NCBI RefSeq assembly: GCF_015832195.1
Contig: NC_052017.1
Location: 71,611,801 to 71,675,800, forward strand
DNA length: 64,000 nt
Direction of reading: 5' to 3'
DNA from: Motacilla alba alba
Taxonomy: Eukaryota; Chordata; Aves; Passeriformes; Motacillidae
Shown: one piece after another, positions 1 through 11,478 of the stretch
Layout: the number at the start of each line of letters is the position of its first letter
Position numbering within the stretch: the stretch's first letter is position 1
Program-made: the position numbers and the translations under genes
Notes under the pieces: model-generated
The model's input: the letters and a program-made list of their open reading frames with translations, nothing else
What the model was told of the DNA's origin: nothing
Database searches by the model: none

Positions 1-3000
1 TTCTTCATAAATTTTCTCAGACTTTTGGACTCAAATAATTGGACAGGGTGAATTTTAAGGGGAAATGGAGGAGGAAAAGAACGGAAATTTAAAATATTTC
101 AGACTTGTGGTTTTTTTGCTATTATTTATCTAAAATATTTTCTAAAAATCAAAATTTTTCACTCTTCTAAGTAAAATTCTTCAGAAATAAAGTCATATAG
201 GCCACAGAGAATACCTAGTATACTGTTGTGGATGCCAGGGAAGACAAATAATAATTTGATATTTCTGATAGAAATACTTTCTGAACTTTGCATTCATGGT
301 GTTTCTTCTTTATGTAATTGAATGCTCCACTTGATACCTATGTAATTGTGTGATAACAGGAAACAGTCAGGAAAGTCATCTGCAATTTCCCTCTTGTTTC
401 CCTAAAAAGAAAAAAAAAATAAAAAAAAGACCTACATTCTAGCAACTTTTGGCGCATTTTTCTATAATTTTCAGTTTATCTCTTTCTTGAAATACTGCTA
501 GACAAACAGTAGGTTATATATCACTGATTCTTTGATCTCTTACATTTAACTGAGGACACCAACAAGATCTTTCATGTTTAGAGGCCAGAAATGAGTAAAA
601 AGCAACGTTTCATGTAAAGACTGACAAATTGTCTTTTCTTCTTTTTCTCCCCCCCCCTTTTTTTCTCTTTGTTGTCTTAAAACTGTCAACTTCTGTCTCA
701 GAGATTTTAAAAAAATGAGATTAATATGAAAAGCAGAACTGTCATTTCTACAGTAGAGTGACTAGCCTGAATCTCTGCTGCTTTTCCTGATGAAAGCTAG
801 GAGACTTGCTAGTCCGTCTGTGCACTGAACTCACTTCACCCACAGTAAAAGCAATACATTTCATTGTTATGGTAAAACTAAGTTAATACCTATTTCAAAA
901 TTCTACCTCCATATAATATGAAAGGCATTTTAAGAAGATCTAGTAATAGGAAGGCAAGGCTTTATACACCAAAGATTTCCAAAGAGCCAATGCAATAGAA
1001 AGGAAGGCTTTTCCTGTGCTGAGCACCTGTAGACAAGTCTGTACCTTAACTTCCTTTATGTTTAAGTTAAAAATGAAATTTGAAGAGGCCTTCTGACATG
1101 GAAAATAATTTATCCATTTAAATTAAATTCCACCTGATAAAGTGAGATACTAAGGAACTGTTTAGGATTAGATTGTTTTGTATCCTTCAGACTTTTACTA
1201 ATGCATAAGAGAAATCAAGGAACTAGTTCTTGTCATCCGTATTTGGATCTTGCTGTTGAGTCTCCAGGATGTTTTATACAGCATTATATCCTAACACCAA
1301 GTGGGTAAAGGAGATTGTGTATACAAAACTTAAATGAATAATCCTTATGTGCAGCAGATGGAACCTTGTCACGTACAGAGGTAATGGTGAAACCTCGGCA
1401 TCCCAGGATAAACATTATAGTTGCTTCTTGATTTTGACATATTCGCTTGTGTAACAATTCTCAGCATTTTGAGAGTATTTTAAAAGATTTCTAAAGTGAA
1501 GGTGATAAGTTTAAAGTGAGTCAGTGGTTGACTAGGTAAGTAGCAATGTCTGTTTCCATTTGAGCTCCAGATATTGCTGTGCAGTCATTTTGGCTGCACT
1601 GGATTGCTCTCCTAGAATTGAAGCACAGACTAGAGAATTCATTTTTCAGAACAGCTTTTTAAAACAAGGAACAACTTTGGTATCAACTATAGTTGAACAA
1701 GCAGGATGACCACATTCTGTTGGAACAGAACTTAACTACCGAAGCTAAGCGGTGTTGATTAAACAATTGTTCCTGCTAAAGCAAAAGGCTTCAGTGGTTA
1801 AGTGGGGCTTTTTGAAAACTGACCTTTTTTATCATCAAATCTAATTGATGGCTTTTCTTTTCAACTTATCTATTGCTAATAGGCTTCTTTGTGTCTGTCT
1901 ATTCAGAAAGATTGCATCTTTAAAGCAGGTTATTTTAAAAGGTCACCTTATCAAACATTTTGCTATTGACTAAAATTTGCAGTCAGCCAATTATGCTTCA
2001 TTTATGTGGCTGCCTACCTGCTGTCCTGTGATTGCCCATAAACTTTTTTTCTGAAACATCTGATTACTTTTAGAAGTGTGACAGTATTTAAATATACACA
2101 ATCCTGAATATCTTTGTTCCTACTTCAGGCCATAGGAAGCTGGTGGGGTATTTATTTTCAAATGTATTGGGTGACAGTCTAGACTGACTAAAGTTGAAAA
2201 AAATAAATGGATAAAATTCAGTGAGGCCAAATGTTCAATTGAAAATTCAATTTCTAGTAAGAAAACAGACAAGCCATCACTTATAGCTATTCGATCTAGC
2301 ATCAATGAAGTCAATTAGGAAAACTATCACTGACTTCAAACCAGACATGGATTAGTTCCAAAAGGATTTCTTTTAACTGTCTGAAGATTCCCCAGTCTTT
2401 CAATTTCACTTCAGGCAGAATGAATGCTAAATCTAAATGACTCAAGAAAAAATAATTGTCATTTCTCTCTCTATTTTTTTTCTTTTTCATTCTTTATTTT
2501 TGTTTTGTGGCCAGATGGAGATCGCTGTTTGAATAGGAAAATTTCATGTTACCATGCCCACACTGTAAGCTTTCTCTAACAAAAGTGATTCAAGGGCACT
2601 AGATTGCCAGAAGTGAAAGTTGTCTTCCATTTCAGACTTAAAATGAAAAGCCATTGGGAAACATAATAACCAGTTCAATTGCTCTTTCTAAGGTTGGAAA
2701 CTAGACCTGGGAATACTGAGATTAAAATGAAGCATGGCTGTTACATTACTGGCATGCAAAGATCATCACCTTGTATATGACAGTTGTTTGTCATTTAGGA
2801 CAAAGATAGGAAACAAGAAAAACATTTTGTGAGTGTAAATGAGAGAGTTGACCATGATGGATGAATGACAAAGAAACCTTAGTTTATATTTGTTTAAAGC
2901 TTTTGATAGCTACAATTTCTTAGAACAGGAAGGAGATGGCTGTCTGACTTCTTGCATACCACAATACACAGTATGCAGGACCCTCTTGCACTTCATCTCA

Positions 3001-3117
3001 GCTTCTCTGTAGCAACGTAGTAACACAAAGTTTCAACAGCTTATTTGCAGGCCAAAGGTGAGATAGAGTCAAATGTAATTCACCCCTTGCTGAGGCAAAC
3101 ATTGAAGTTCTTCCCCT
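1..3117. other. Unique AT-rich DNA, no gene seen
   Basis: I see no exon, RNA gene or recognisable transposon in this stretch. It holds only low-complexity runs: an A-rich run near 402-429, a C-run followed by T-rich sequence near 650-670, and T-rich sequence near 2467-2505. The only frame of note, 64 codons on the minus strand at 2120-2314, has no recognisable domain and the composition of translated AT-rich DNA. Ancient repeats too diverged to recognise by eye could be present. Confidence 0.6.
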
Positions 3118-3647
3118 GTACTTGGCACTGGTGAGGTCACACCTAGAGTGCTGTGTCCAGTTCTGGCCCCTCAGTTTGGGAAGGATGTTGAGACACTTGA
3201 GCACATCCAGAGGAGGGCAGCGAAGCTGGTGAGGGGCTTGGAACACAAGCCCTGTGAGGAACAGCTGAGGGAGCTGGGGGTGTTTAGCCTGGAGAAAAGG
3301 AGGCTCAGAGGTGACCATATCACTCTCTACAATTTCCTGAAAGGTTGTTGTAGCCAGGTGGGGGTTGGTCTCTTTCTCCAGACAGCAACTGACAGAATGA
3401 GAGGGCACAGTCTTAAGCTGCTCCAAGGGAAATATAGGTTGGATCTTAGGAAAAGGTTTCTTACAGAAAGAGTGATAAAATACTGAGCTTGTCTGCCTGG
3501 GGAGTTGATGGAGTCACCATCTCTGGATGTATTTTAAAAAGACTGAATGTGGCACTCAGAGCCGTGGTTTAGTTGAAGTGTTAGGGCGGGGTTGGACTCG
3601 ATGATCTTGAAGGTCTCTTCCAACCTAGCCATTCTGTGAATTCTGTA
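3118..3647 (+). mobile_element. CR1 LINE 3' end, sense, 5'-truncated
   Basis: This is the 3' end of a chicken-repeat-1 LINE, the main non-LTR retrotransposon of birds. It begins in the part of ORF2 encoding the conserved [13 protein letters not shown] stretch, runs through the [10 protein letters not shown] region, and ends in the CR1 3' untranslated region (GGACTCGATGATCTTGAAGG, then TCTTCCAACCT). The last bases are two ATTCTGTG-like units, the usual CR1 tail. Truncation at the 5' end is normal for CR1. The coding part has frameshifts and an early stop, so the copy cannot move itself. The wording of the tail fits the CR1-J/CR1-E group common in passerines, though the subfamily is not proven. 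Confidence 0.95.
3148..3486 (+). pseudogene. Decayed C-terminal end of CR1 ORF2
   Basis: This 112-codon frame is a remnant of the CR1 ORF2 polyprotein (endonuclease plus reverse transcriptase), from the region after the catalytic domain. Residues such as [34 protein letters not shown] and the later [13 protein letters not shown] match the usual end of CR1 ORF2. The upstream coding sequence ([14 protein letters not shown]) is in a different frame, so at least one frameshift lies near 3165-3180. The frame stops just after TERVIKY, before the usual WNxLP stretch. The ATG is incidental. It should not be annotated as a host gene. Confidence 0.9.
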
Positions 3648-4094
3648 ATAAAACTGGCTGAGAAGGTATTGCAACACTGCATAACAAATTAGCATGAGGT
3701 GTAAAATAATACAGAACTTCATCTGCAATTTAAATATGTAAATTTAATCACCTAAGACTATTTTTTTTCTGTGTTTGATAACATAACTGAAATCCAATTT
3801 CTTTGAATAACTTCTTTGAGAACCTTTCAAAACTCTGGAAGTAGTTTATCAGGCTTTGGGGAATACAGTCCAGCTTGTTCAATCACAGAAGAAGGCACAG
3901 ATGCCAGAAACATTCCCCCTCATATATACTAGCTATGTTCTTCCTAAAGCACATGATTTATCACCTTGAGTGAAATAATAAATATTCAATGCATTTTTAT
4001 GTTATCAAATCAAGAATAAAACCTATAGCATGAAATTAAATTAAAGTAATAAATTTCCTTATTTCCTATGAGTTTTTCATTGTTAAGAAGATTA

Positions 4095-4127
<33 letters not shown>
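4095..4127. repeat. (GAT)11 microsatellite
   Basis: Eleven uninterrupted GAT units. A perfect array of this length is usually length-polymorphic within a species. Confidence 0.98.
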
Positions 4128-4128
<1 letters not shown>

Positions 4129-5710
4129 CAGCAATCAACTAAAATTTGGGAAAAAAACCAAGCACAATTTCCTTGGACAAATCTTTCTTGGCTAATGAAA
4201 ACATCTGGTGCAAATTTACTGTAGATTTTATTGTAGATAAAAAATTTGGAAAGTTGTCAGTATCATGAGGTCTTATAGTCAGTTCAAGTAAAGACTGAAA
4301 ACTGCAAAGCCTCGCCTGCCAGCCTCCTCAGCTAACATTTCAAAAGAAGTTCCTCAGTTTTAATAGTTTCTCTGTGTCTTGCCCATTCTTCTAAAAAGAC
4401 CACAGGCAAAATAAATCAACGTGGCTGAAAATTTATTCTTACTAGTCACTGTATTGCTTCACGAAAGTAATTGTCAAAATATTTTTATGTACTTTCATGA
4501 GAAAAGATCTTTATTTTAAAATGGTTTGTGTCATTTACTTGTTCCTAATACTACTGCTATGGTCTAGCACTTAATTACTTCCGGAGGAAAAGCAAATAAT
4601 TCTAAATTAATTAACCAAAAATTAGCTGTTGAGCAGAATTCTCATTGTGACATTAAAAAAAAGAGTCGAATTCAGCTACCAAAATTAATAAACAATAAAT
4701 TTTTTAGAAAGTGTTTGATTATGCCTCTAAACGGCAACGGAAAAATTAATTTGAGAAATCCAAATTTCCTATAAGATTGAGATGATAAGAGGAAATAAAT
4801 TCATTTTTTTTTTACTTCTGGAGTGATATAACCACTATGTAGTTTACAGGATGAATTTTAAAACCCTTTTCTCAATTGCTTCCTTTGTGGCATAATTTAT
4901 AATTATAAGAAGTAAAGGTTACAAAATTTTAACTGTTGTTAGTGACGGCTGCCAAGAAATGGTATCTAGCAATTTAAACAATTTAGAGGGCAGAGAAAGT
5001 GTATAAAGGAAAAGAAGTGTATTGTAGCATTTGGTAATGGAAATTGGACAGAGAGAGAAAAGTGTGACTGGACACATGAGTAAGTGAAGAGAAATTGATA
5101 ACAGAGGTAACTGAGAGTAAATTAGACATTGCATGAAAAAATTCCTTTTCTATTCCAGGTGTTTTAATTATTAAACAAATAGATAGATATGCACCAAACC
5201 CTAAAAGAATAAAATAATTTTCTCTGAACACTGATAGAATAAAATCTTTTCATATGCATTCTTTCTTCTTCAAAGAAACATGACTGAAAAAATTATTCCA
5301 TTTAGTGAGTTTTCTCAAACTGACACAAATTAACCAAAAAACTATTTCACTAACATTGGAGCTAAAAAGAGAGCTCTAAATAACAATTACATTTCTATTG
5401 TATCTTATTTTAGGTATTACAATTTTTGTTGATGACACTGCTTCACTGTCTTAATCTTGAAAGAAACTTTTATATAACCTGAATATATTGCTGGGAAAAA
5501 AATCCCAACCCTCCACCACCTGATGACCCTAAGTTTGAAAAAAGTTCTAAGTTTGAAAAAATGGACACCTCTTGCATAAATTTTGAATTTACTTTCAAAG
5601 ACTAGGAACAAAAACAAGTTTTCTTTTTCTACTTCTGTTTAGTTTATTTGAAAGTGTTTTTCTCCCCCTACTTATCAGATTTATATTCTATTGCAAGGGT
5701 AGGTGCAATA

Positions 5711-5738
5711 TTAAAAAAGAAAACTTAAAAAAGAAAAC
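5711..5738. repeat. 14-bp exact tandem duplication, A-rich
   Basis: The unit TTAAAAAAGAAAAC occurs twice in direct succession and then runs into a third, degenerate TTAAAAAAAA. It is consistent with replication slippage. Confidence 0.9.
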
Positions 5739-7125
5739 TTAAAAAAAATCTAAAGCCAAGCAGGCCAGACTGGGCATGCTGCCAGTGTGATCCAGCAGGA
5801 AACTTCTTATGCTTCAGGGAATCAGAACTCCTTGTGTGGCCAGGCTTTTGAGTTCTCACATTAAATAACACCTTTTATTAGATCAGAAATAATTTCTGGG
5901 GTATGCTTGGTCAGTTTTTTGCATAGGCATTTGACATCATGTCTTCTTACATGATTCTGAAGTGTTAAACATGATGAAACACTCAGCTTTTGGTGGCAGA
6001 ATCCAGATGTAATTACTGGAAATAAAGTTGCATTTTTGAGCCTTTTTGCTGTAAAACCTAATAAATTAAAAAATGCAATTTTTTTCTGAGTCCCTGTGGC
6101 CAGTGTGTTGATGCAGTGTGTTTAATGCAGAAAACAGAAATCCCTGAATATATTAAGTACAAAGAATGAGCCTGTGAGCCATCTCAAAGTCTGTATCTTG
6201 ATGACCTTTTACAAGACTCTTAGAAAGAAAATTCTTTATCAGTTGTTACTTGTTTGGCAAATTATGTCTCAAACAGCAGGCCATGATACAATCATTATTC
6301 TAGATACTTTACAGGTAGAGTAGTTCCAGTTATCATTGCTAATATGTATATACATATTAATAATATACATACTATTAATATATCTAATATATATGCACCC
6401 ATACATTTACATATTTATTCATCCTGAAAATATATTAATACAGTGATAGCTGGCTAGAAAAAAAAAAGATTCAGAGCTGCTAAAATTTATGTGCTTTTTA
6501 AAAACTTCCTGAAATTGAAGATAAATATGGATAAATAAACTTTTCTCTTTGTTTCTTCATCATGTCTGCAACACACACTATCTGACCAAGGATTGAGCTG
6601 TCAGTTGGGATGGTTAGTAGAGATCTGAATTTAAGTCATTCTGACCTTATTACACTAATTGATGGATTGTGATACCAAGAATTTAGGGCACTTCACCTTT
6701 CTACCAGAAAGACTCTCAAGGACTTGATAAAAGTTTGTCACAACAAACTTGAATTTCTCACTTATATTGTGCTAACTTTCCAAATTTGGTGTAGTGTGGG
6801 CACAATTACAGGAAGTAATTTGAAAATAACCAATCACATACATACATAAAAATTTGGACTTAATGTGCCACCTGGATGTGCTTCCAACAAAAAGCTGATA
6901 TAGCCTGGGGAGAGTTAAGAAGATCTAGTTGGATGCCATTCTGAAGGATAAGCAGTAATTAAACCAGAAGTAATGACTTTCATGAGGAAAGCAGTGTGGC
7001 ATATCATGATCTGATCAACAGAGGAGATCTGAGTGAATTGCCTGATTTCATTGTATGATGCATTCCATGACCATATGAATTAAAATGTGTTTCTCAAAAA
7101 TCTTGGTACTAGAGAAGTCTGTTAG

Positions 7126-7146
7126 AATAATAATAATAATAATAAT
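7126..7146. repeat. (AAT)7 microsatellite
   Basis: Seven perfect AAT units in an AT-rich background. Confidence 0.97.
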
Positions 7147-9150
7147 GTAAATTGCTTACTTCCGTGGAGCAAAATTATCACAAAGCTTAATTATACATTT
7201 GAATTGGTTCTATTACCATCTTTATGAGCTCAGGTTCAAAAACTGACAACATTTAGAGTTTTGTCATAGTGATATTCACTACCCACATTCTCTCCTCTCA
7301 GTATTCTCACCTGGACCACATTAGTTCTGTCTGCTGAAGCTGTTGGCATATTTAATAGCTGCATGACACATGAACTAAAGACCTCAAATCGGTGTTTCTC
7401 ACTGCCTTGCTCTGCTTGGTTGGCAGTCTTTTCTGTTGGGTTAAGTCTGTGTCCATTTCTGCTTCTGATGAGTGTGATTGTTTATTGCATTACATTAAAT
7501 TCACTGTGGATGGCTGGGTAGCAAATGGACAAGCTATAAGCTGGAGCCATAGGATTGTTGTCAACACTGCAGTAAGCTAGTGCTTTATCATCAGAAACCA
7601 AAGAGTACTTAAATGATACTGGCGCTAGTTACAGTCATAATTTATTGGCCTCAAATGACTACTTTCTGTGTGGTGCCCTGCCTTTCCTTCTCTGAATTTC
7701 TGTTTTGCTGTAGTTGGCATTATAAAATCTCAGTTCTCTTGGACAAAATCTTTATCTCTATAATATAAGAGAAGGCAAGAAATGATGTGCAGCAGAGAGG
7801 TGGGGAGGCTATTAATACCTTGCAACAGTGAGGAATTTTATGTAAGGCCTTTGGAAAAAAACTCCAACCTCCTCGGTCAGTGCTGAATGAATAAGCCCAT
7901 CTTTCCTGATATCTCTTCTCTCAATGTTTTTCTAAAAGGTTTTAGTTAAACAAGCCATTTTATTGCATCTACATATCAGTTTCACAGTTTGAAAGAAACT
8001 ACATGGTTTTCCTAAGCATTCCTGAAATTGGTCAAGAATTCATTATTTTGACAAAGATCACCCTGTCTTAATCTCATTTAGGTTTTCTTTCTAAATTTCT
8101 TTTGGTCTGTAAAAACCCACCAATTTTTAGTTTTAAAATTTTCTTTCCCTAGAAAGTTAGTTCCTTCTTAAAAATAAAAATCTTTCCCAAAACCTAATTT
8201 CCCAAAACCTGTTTCATTGTCTCAAGAATTAACTGTTCTTTGGGCTCAAGTTAATACCTAGAGATTAAATAAGCAGCAAGATCCTTTGTTATGCACTATG
8301 AACATGATATGAACTACATAGTTCTGCCTCCAAAGACATTAGCTTCTAAAAGTAAACCTAGGATACTGTTGTGACAAATGTGTTTTGTTTCTGCTAAATT
8401 GTTTTCAGTTGCTTTGCCTTGCTCTGCTCTTGACAGCATATACAAGCACCAAAATGTTGCATCAACAACCCTCTCCAAATGTCAACTATATGAATGAGTG
8501 AGATCAAGGGAAATCTTGGTACTTCACCTAGCCATCATCACCTTCACAATCTTTTAAGAGCAGTAAGACAACATAATAAAAAGAAGGTGATGAAACCCAC
8601 CTCCATTTAAATTAATGCAGCTTGGAGTTTAGCATAGAAATGGTTTGGGTTTTAGAGCCCATTAGAGAAGGTCTGGATAGCTTGTTCGGGTTTGTTAATG
8701 ATTTCGTTGTTATCAATTCTTTATTCTTAAATTGTCTGATCGTATCGGCCATGAAGTAGGCTGTTGGTAGGTATCTTTACTCCTTGGATTCCCAGAGAGC
8801 TTTGCTGGAGTAAGTTATCCCATTCCCTCCGAGAGATCCCCAGAATTCTTTTTGTCACAGCTGAACTGAGACCAATATCCCATGAGTCATACTGTATAAG
8901 GACCTCTGTGGGGAGCTTTCAGCTTCAGGATGTCTGTCCTTATGCACCCAGTGGGAAAAACAATGCTTAATTCACCCACATATCCATGTCTAGCCTATCA
9001 CTTGCCTTGGTGGTCTTGTTAGCTTATCATGTCATGTGAACAAAATGATCATGTTACTGTCAGTTTTACTAGTTTCTCACATCTATTCATATTTTGTTAT
9101 TGCATTTTTCAGCACAGGAAATTACTTCTTTTGACCCTTTTTTTCCTTCT

Positions 9151-9176
9151 ACTGTCCCTTACTGTCCCTTACTGTC
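9151..9176. repeat. 10-bp tandem repeat, about 2.6 copies
   Basis: The unit ACTGTCCCTT is present twice exactly and followed by ACTGTC, the start of a third copy. It is a small slippage-type array. Confidence 0.95.
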
Positions 9177-10637
9177 AACAGCTGTCAAACAGAAAGGGAA
9201 AGAGAAAAATGTTTTTTGGCTCAGTGTAGTTTTCTAAATAATGGTATTTATTTGATTCTCCAGCAGTTGTTTTTATTCCCACACTTGTGTACAATTTCAG
9301 CTACTGCACCTATATTTTAACTTCAGAATAGAGGTGACCATAGCTTGGTTGGTCCCATAATTACATGCTATTATATTCTCTTCATCAGGGATTGCCTATC
9401 ACCTGTTTTTTTCTTTTTTTTTTTCCTCCTTTTTTTCTATGATAGTCTTTCCTAGAATTATTTTTTGGGTTTCTGGTTTCCTGGAGAGGGGAATCAAGAC
9501 TCTGCAATTTGACAAAACATCATATTTTCCAGTGTCCAGATATATTATATACATATATTCCATATGTATCTCGAAAATCAATTTGATAGATGTTTCCATT
9601 TACCAGAAATTTTGGAGGGATTACTGTATGTAAAGAAAAATAGTGCTTGAATATGCCTGGAGGCCGCGAGATCAAGCTCTTAGTTTTAATATTCTATTTT
9701 GCATACTGAGAATAAATCACACACTTGATCAATTATGCCATTTTTCAAGATTTCTATGGAAATAGCATGTTTAAGTTTTTTTAATTAAATTCTAACCTTG
9801 CACAGCCAGTAACAATATTCCATCAGTGGTGGGCAGGGAGAGATTCTAGCCATACCTACAGTTTAAGGCTTTCTGTCAGAAAATTTCTACTATTTTTTCT
9901 CAACTCTCTGGCAGAATTCCATCAGAAGAATGCTAAAGCAGTGTACTAAGAATCTAAAAATGGTCCCTAGCAGTGTACTGATTAAGTGTGTGAGCTGAGA
10001 AAGGGCATATAAGTTTTACATTTTTGGGTTTTTTCCTCAAATATAAAGTCTCAATTGATTCTAATACTTGATGTTAATGGGAAATCATTGTTCCTTTAGA
10101 TTTTGCATTCCCTGGAACAGAACCTCATTAATGCCCTGTGGAATTAGTTGAGTGGTTTTTTTTAATGTCAATAAATAGTGAAATCCCACTGGCTTTTTCA
10201 AGAATCAAAAGAAAGTTTACATTTTCTTGTTTAGACAATTCTATAGAATTAGACCTGAGAAAAAAATCTGTTTTCCTACCACCCACAATGTTCCAAGAAG
10301 AGCAAAATTAATATTTCTGCAGCTGCAGCCTGTAGCAAATATTTCATAAAGGATTACAGGAAATGATACACAACTGATTGCTGCAAAAATATTAAACATC
10401 TATTGAAAACGCTCTTTTTGCTCACTTCCTCCCAAGCGAGGACACTGTTCTAAGAGCTTAAATACTGGCTATTTGAGAGTCTTATGTTCTGTTATTGCGG
10501 CTGTTGCATTTTAAATGAACAAATCAGACTAAGGATTTAAACTTTTTCAAGTTCCAGTCAAAGACAAACTAAAGGTATTGCACATTCTCAGCCAAATACC
10601 CCCACACTAATTGATTCTTTATTTTAATCAGTATGTT

Positions 10638-10641
<4 letters not shown>

Positions 10642-10687
<46 letters not shown>

Positions 10688-10724
10688 AAACCAAAAACCC
10701 ACAAAAAAACCCCCCAAAAATCCC
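10642..10724. repeat. A44 homopolymer followed by A/C-rich tract
   Basis: Forty-four consecutive A residues (10642-10685) are followed by interrupted A and C runs to about 10724. No polyadenylation signal or recognisable transcript body lies directly upstream, so I read it as simple sequence rather than a retrogene tail. Long F- and G-rich minus-strand frames over it are translations of the homopolymer. The exact length may carry sequencing error. Confidence 0.95.
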
Positions 10725-11421
10725 CTTTTTCTTGGGTGAATACTCAATCTTTGGGAGAGAAAAACCATATAAGAAAAAAAAAAGACAAAAAGAAGGCATT
10801 TGATACTATGAAGAATATTTACCAACACATTTGTTTAGAATAACATTAAAGAGCTTTGCTGTTCAACTAATCAACTAACATAAATTTGTGTGCAAAAACC
10901 CCAATAACTTTCTGCAGAACCTGGGCTTTATGACAACAAACCTCATATATAAGAAGGTCACATGTCATTTTCATGACAACATTTTAATTCAGATAACCAG
11001 ATTAACATGAATAATCATGGCTCTTTCTAGAAGAAAGAAAGGTTGGAACAGATGTTCTTGGAAAGACCAGCTACCAAAGACAGGATGTATTCTTTAATAT
11101 AATTAAAGATAAAAAGATAAAAGGCAGAGTTTCTCATCTTTTGCAAAAATTGTCAAGACTATATCATATTTTAACAAATATGAAGTTAAAATAATTATCA
11201 AGGTAGTTTCAGTATAAATGAAGAGGACCTGAGTACTCCCACTTCTAGGACTTCATTAATTTTGTTCTTCAGCCTTCCTTAGCAAGTTGGTTGCCTGACA
11301 GCTTGCCTCCTAAAACTTGTCTTTAAAGTCTTGCAATTTTACAGAGCATAGACTATGTTATCTGCTGAACTCCATTTAGAAAGTTGTAGGACAGTGTAAC
11401 ATATGAAGGCATTGCAAGGAG

Positions 11422-11478
11422 ATTCACAGAATGGGTAAGGTTGGAGGGATCTCAGCGGATCACAGCTGGTGGAAATCC
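11422..11478 (-). mobile_element. Short CR1 tail fragment, antisense
   Basis: The stretch TTCACAGAATGGGTAAGG, then TTGGAGGGATCTCAG and a degenerate continuation, resembles the reverse complement of the CR1 3' end (usual pattern: tcACAGAATggtTaggttggAagggacctc). Similarity fades after about 55 bases, so this is a very short or badly decayed copy. It could also be the edge of another repeat that shares the CR1-like tail. Confidence 0.6.

Larger units (their letters stand above)
3648..11421. other. Unique AT-rich DNA with microsatellites
   Basis: No gene, RNA or recognisable transposon is visible. Simple repeats inside are listed separately. A TA-rich patch with short palindromes lies near 6343-6402. 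Open frames at 4919-5134 and 4983-5231 (minus), 7392-7580, 8764-8970 and 9029-9229 (plus) were read and have no domain, no splice context and no family resemblance. Confidence 0.6.

Noticed and set aside
2998..3426. 142-codon minus-strand frame, the longest minus-strand one in the window.
   Set aside because: Most of it is the antisense of the CR1 ORF2 remnant and has no family resemblance.
10569..10828. Minus-strand frames with long Phe runs.
   Set aside because: They are translations of the A44 run and the A/C tract after it.
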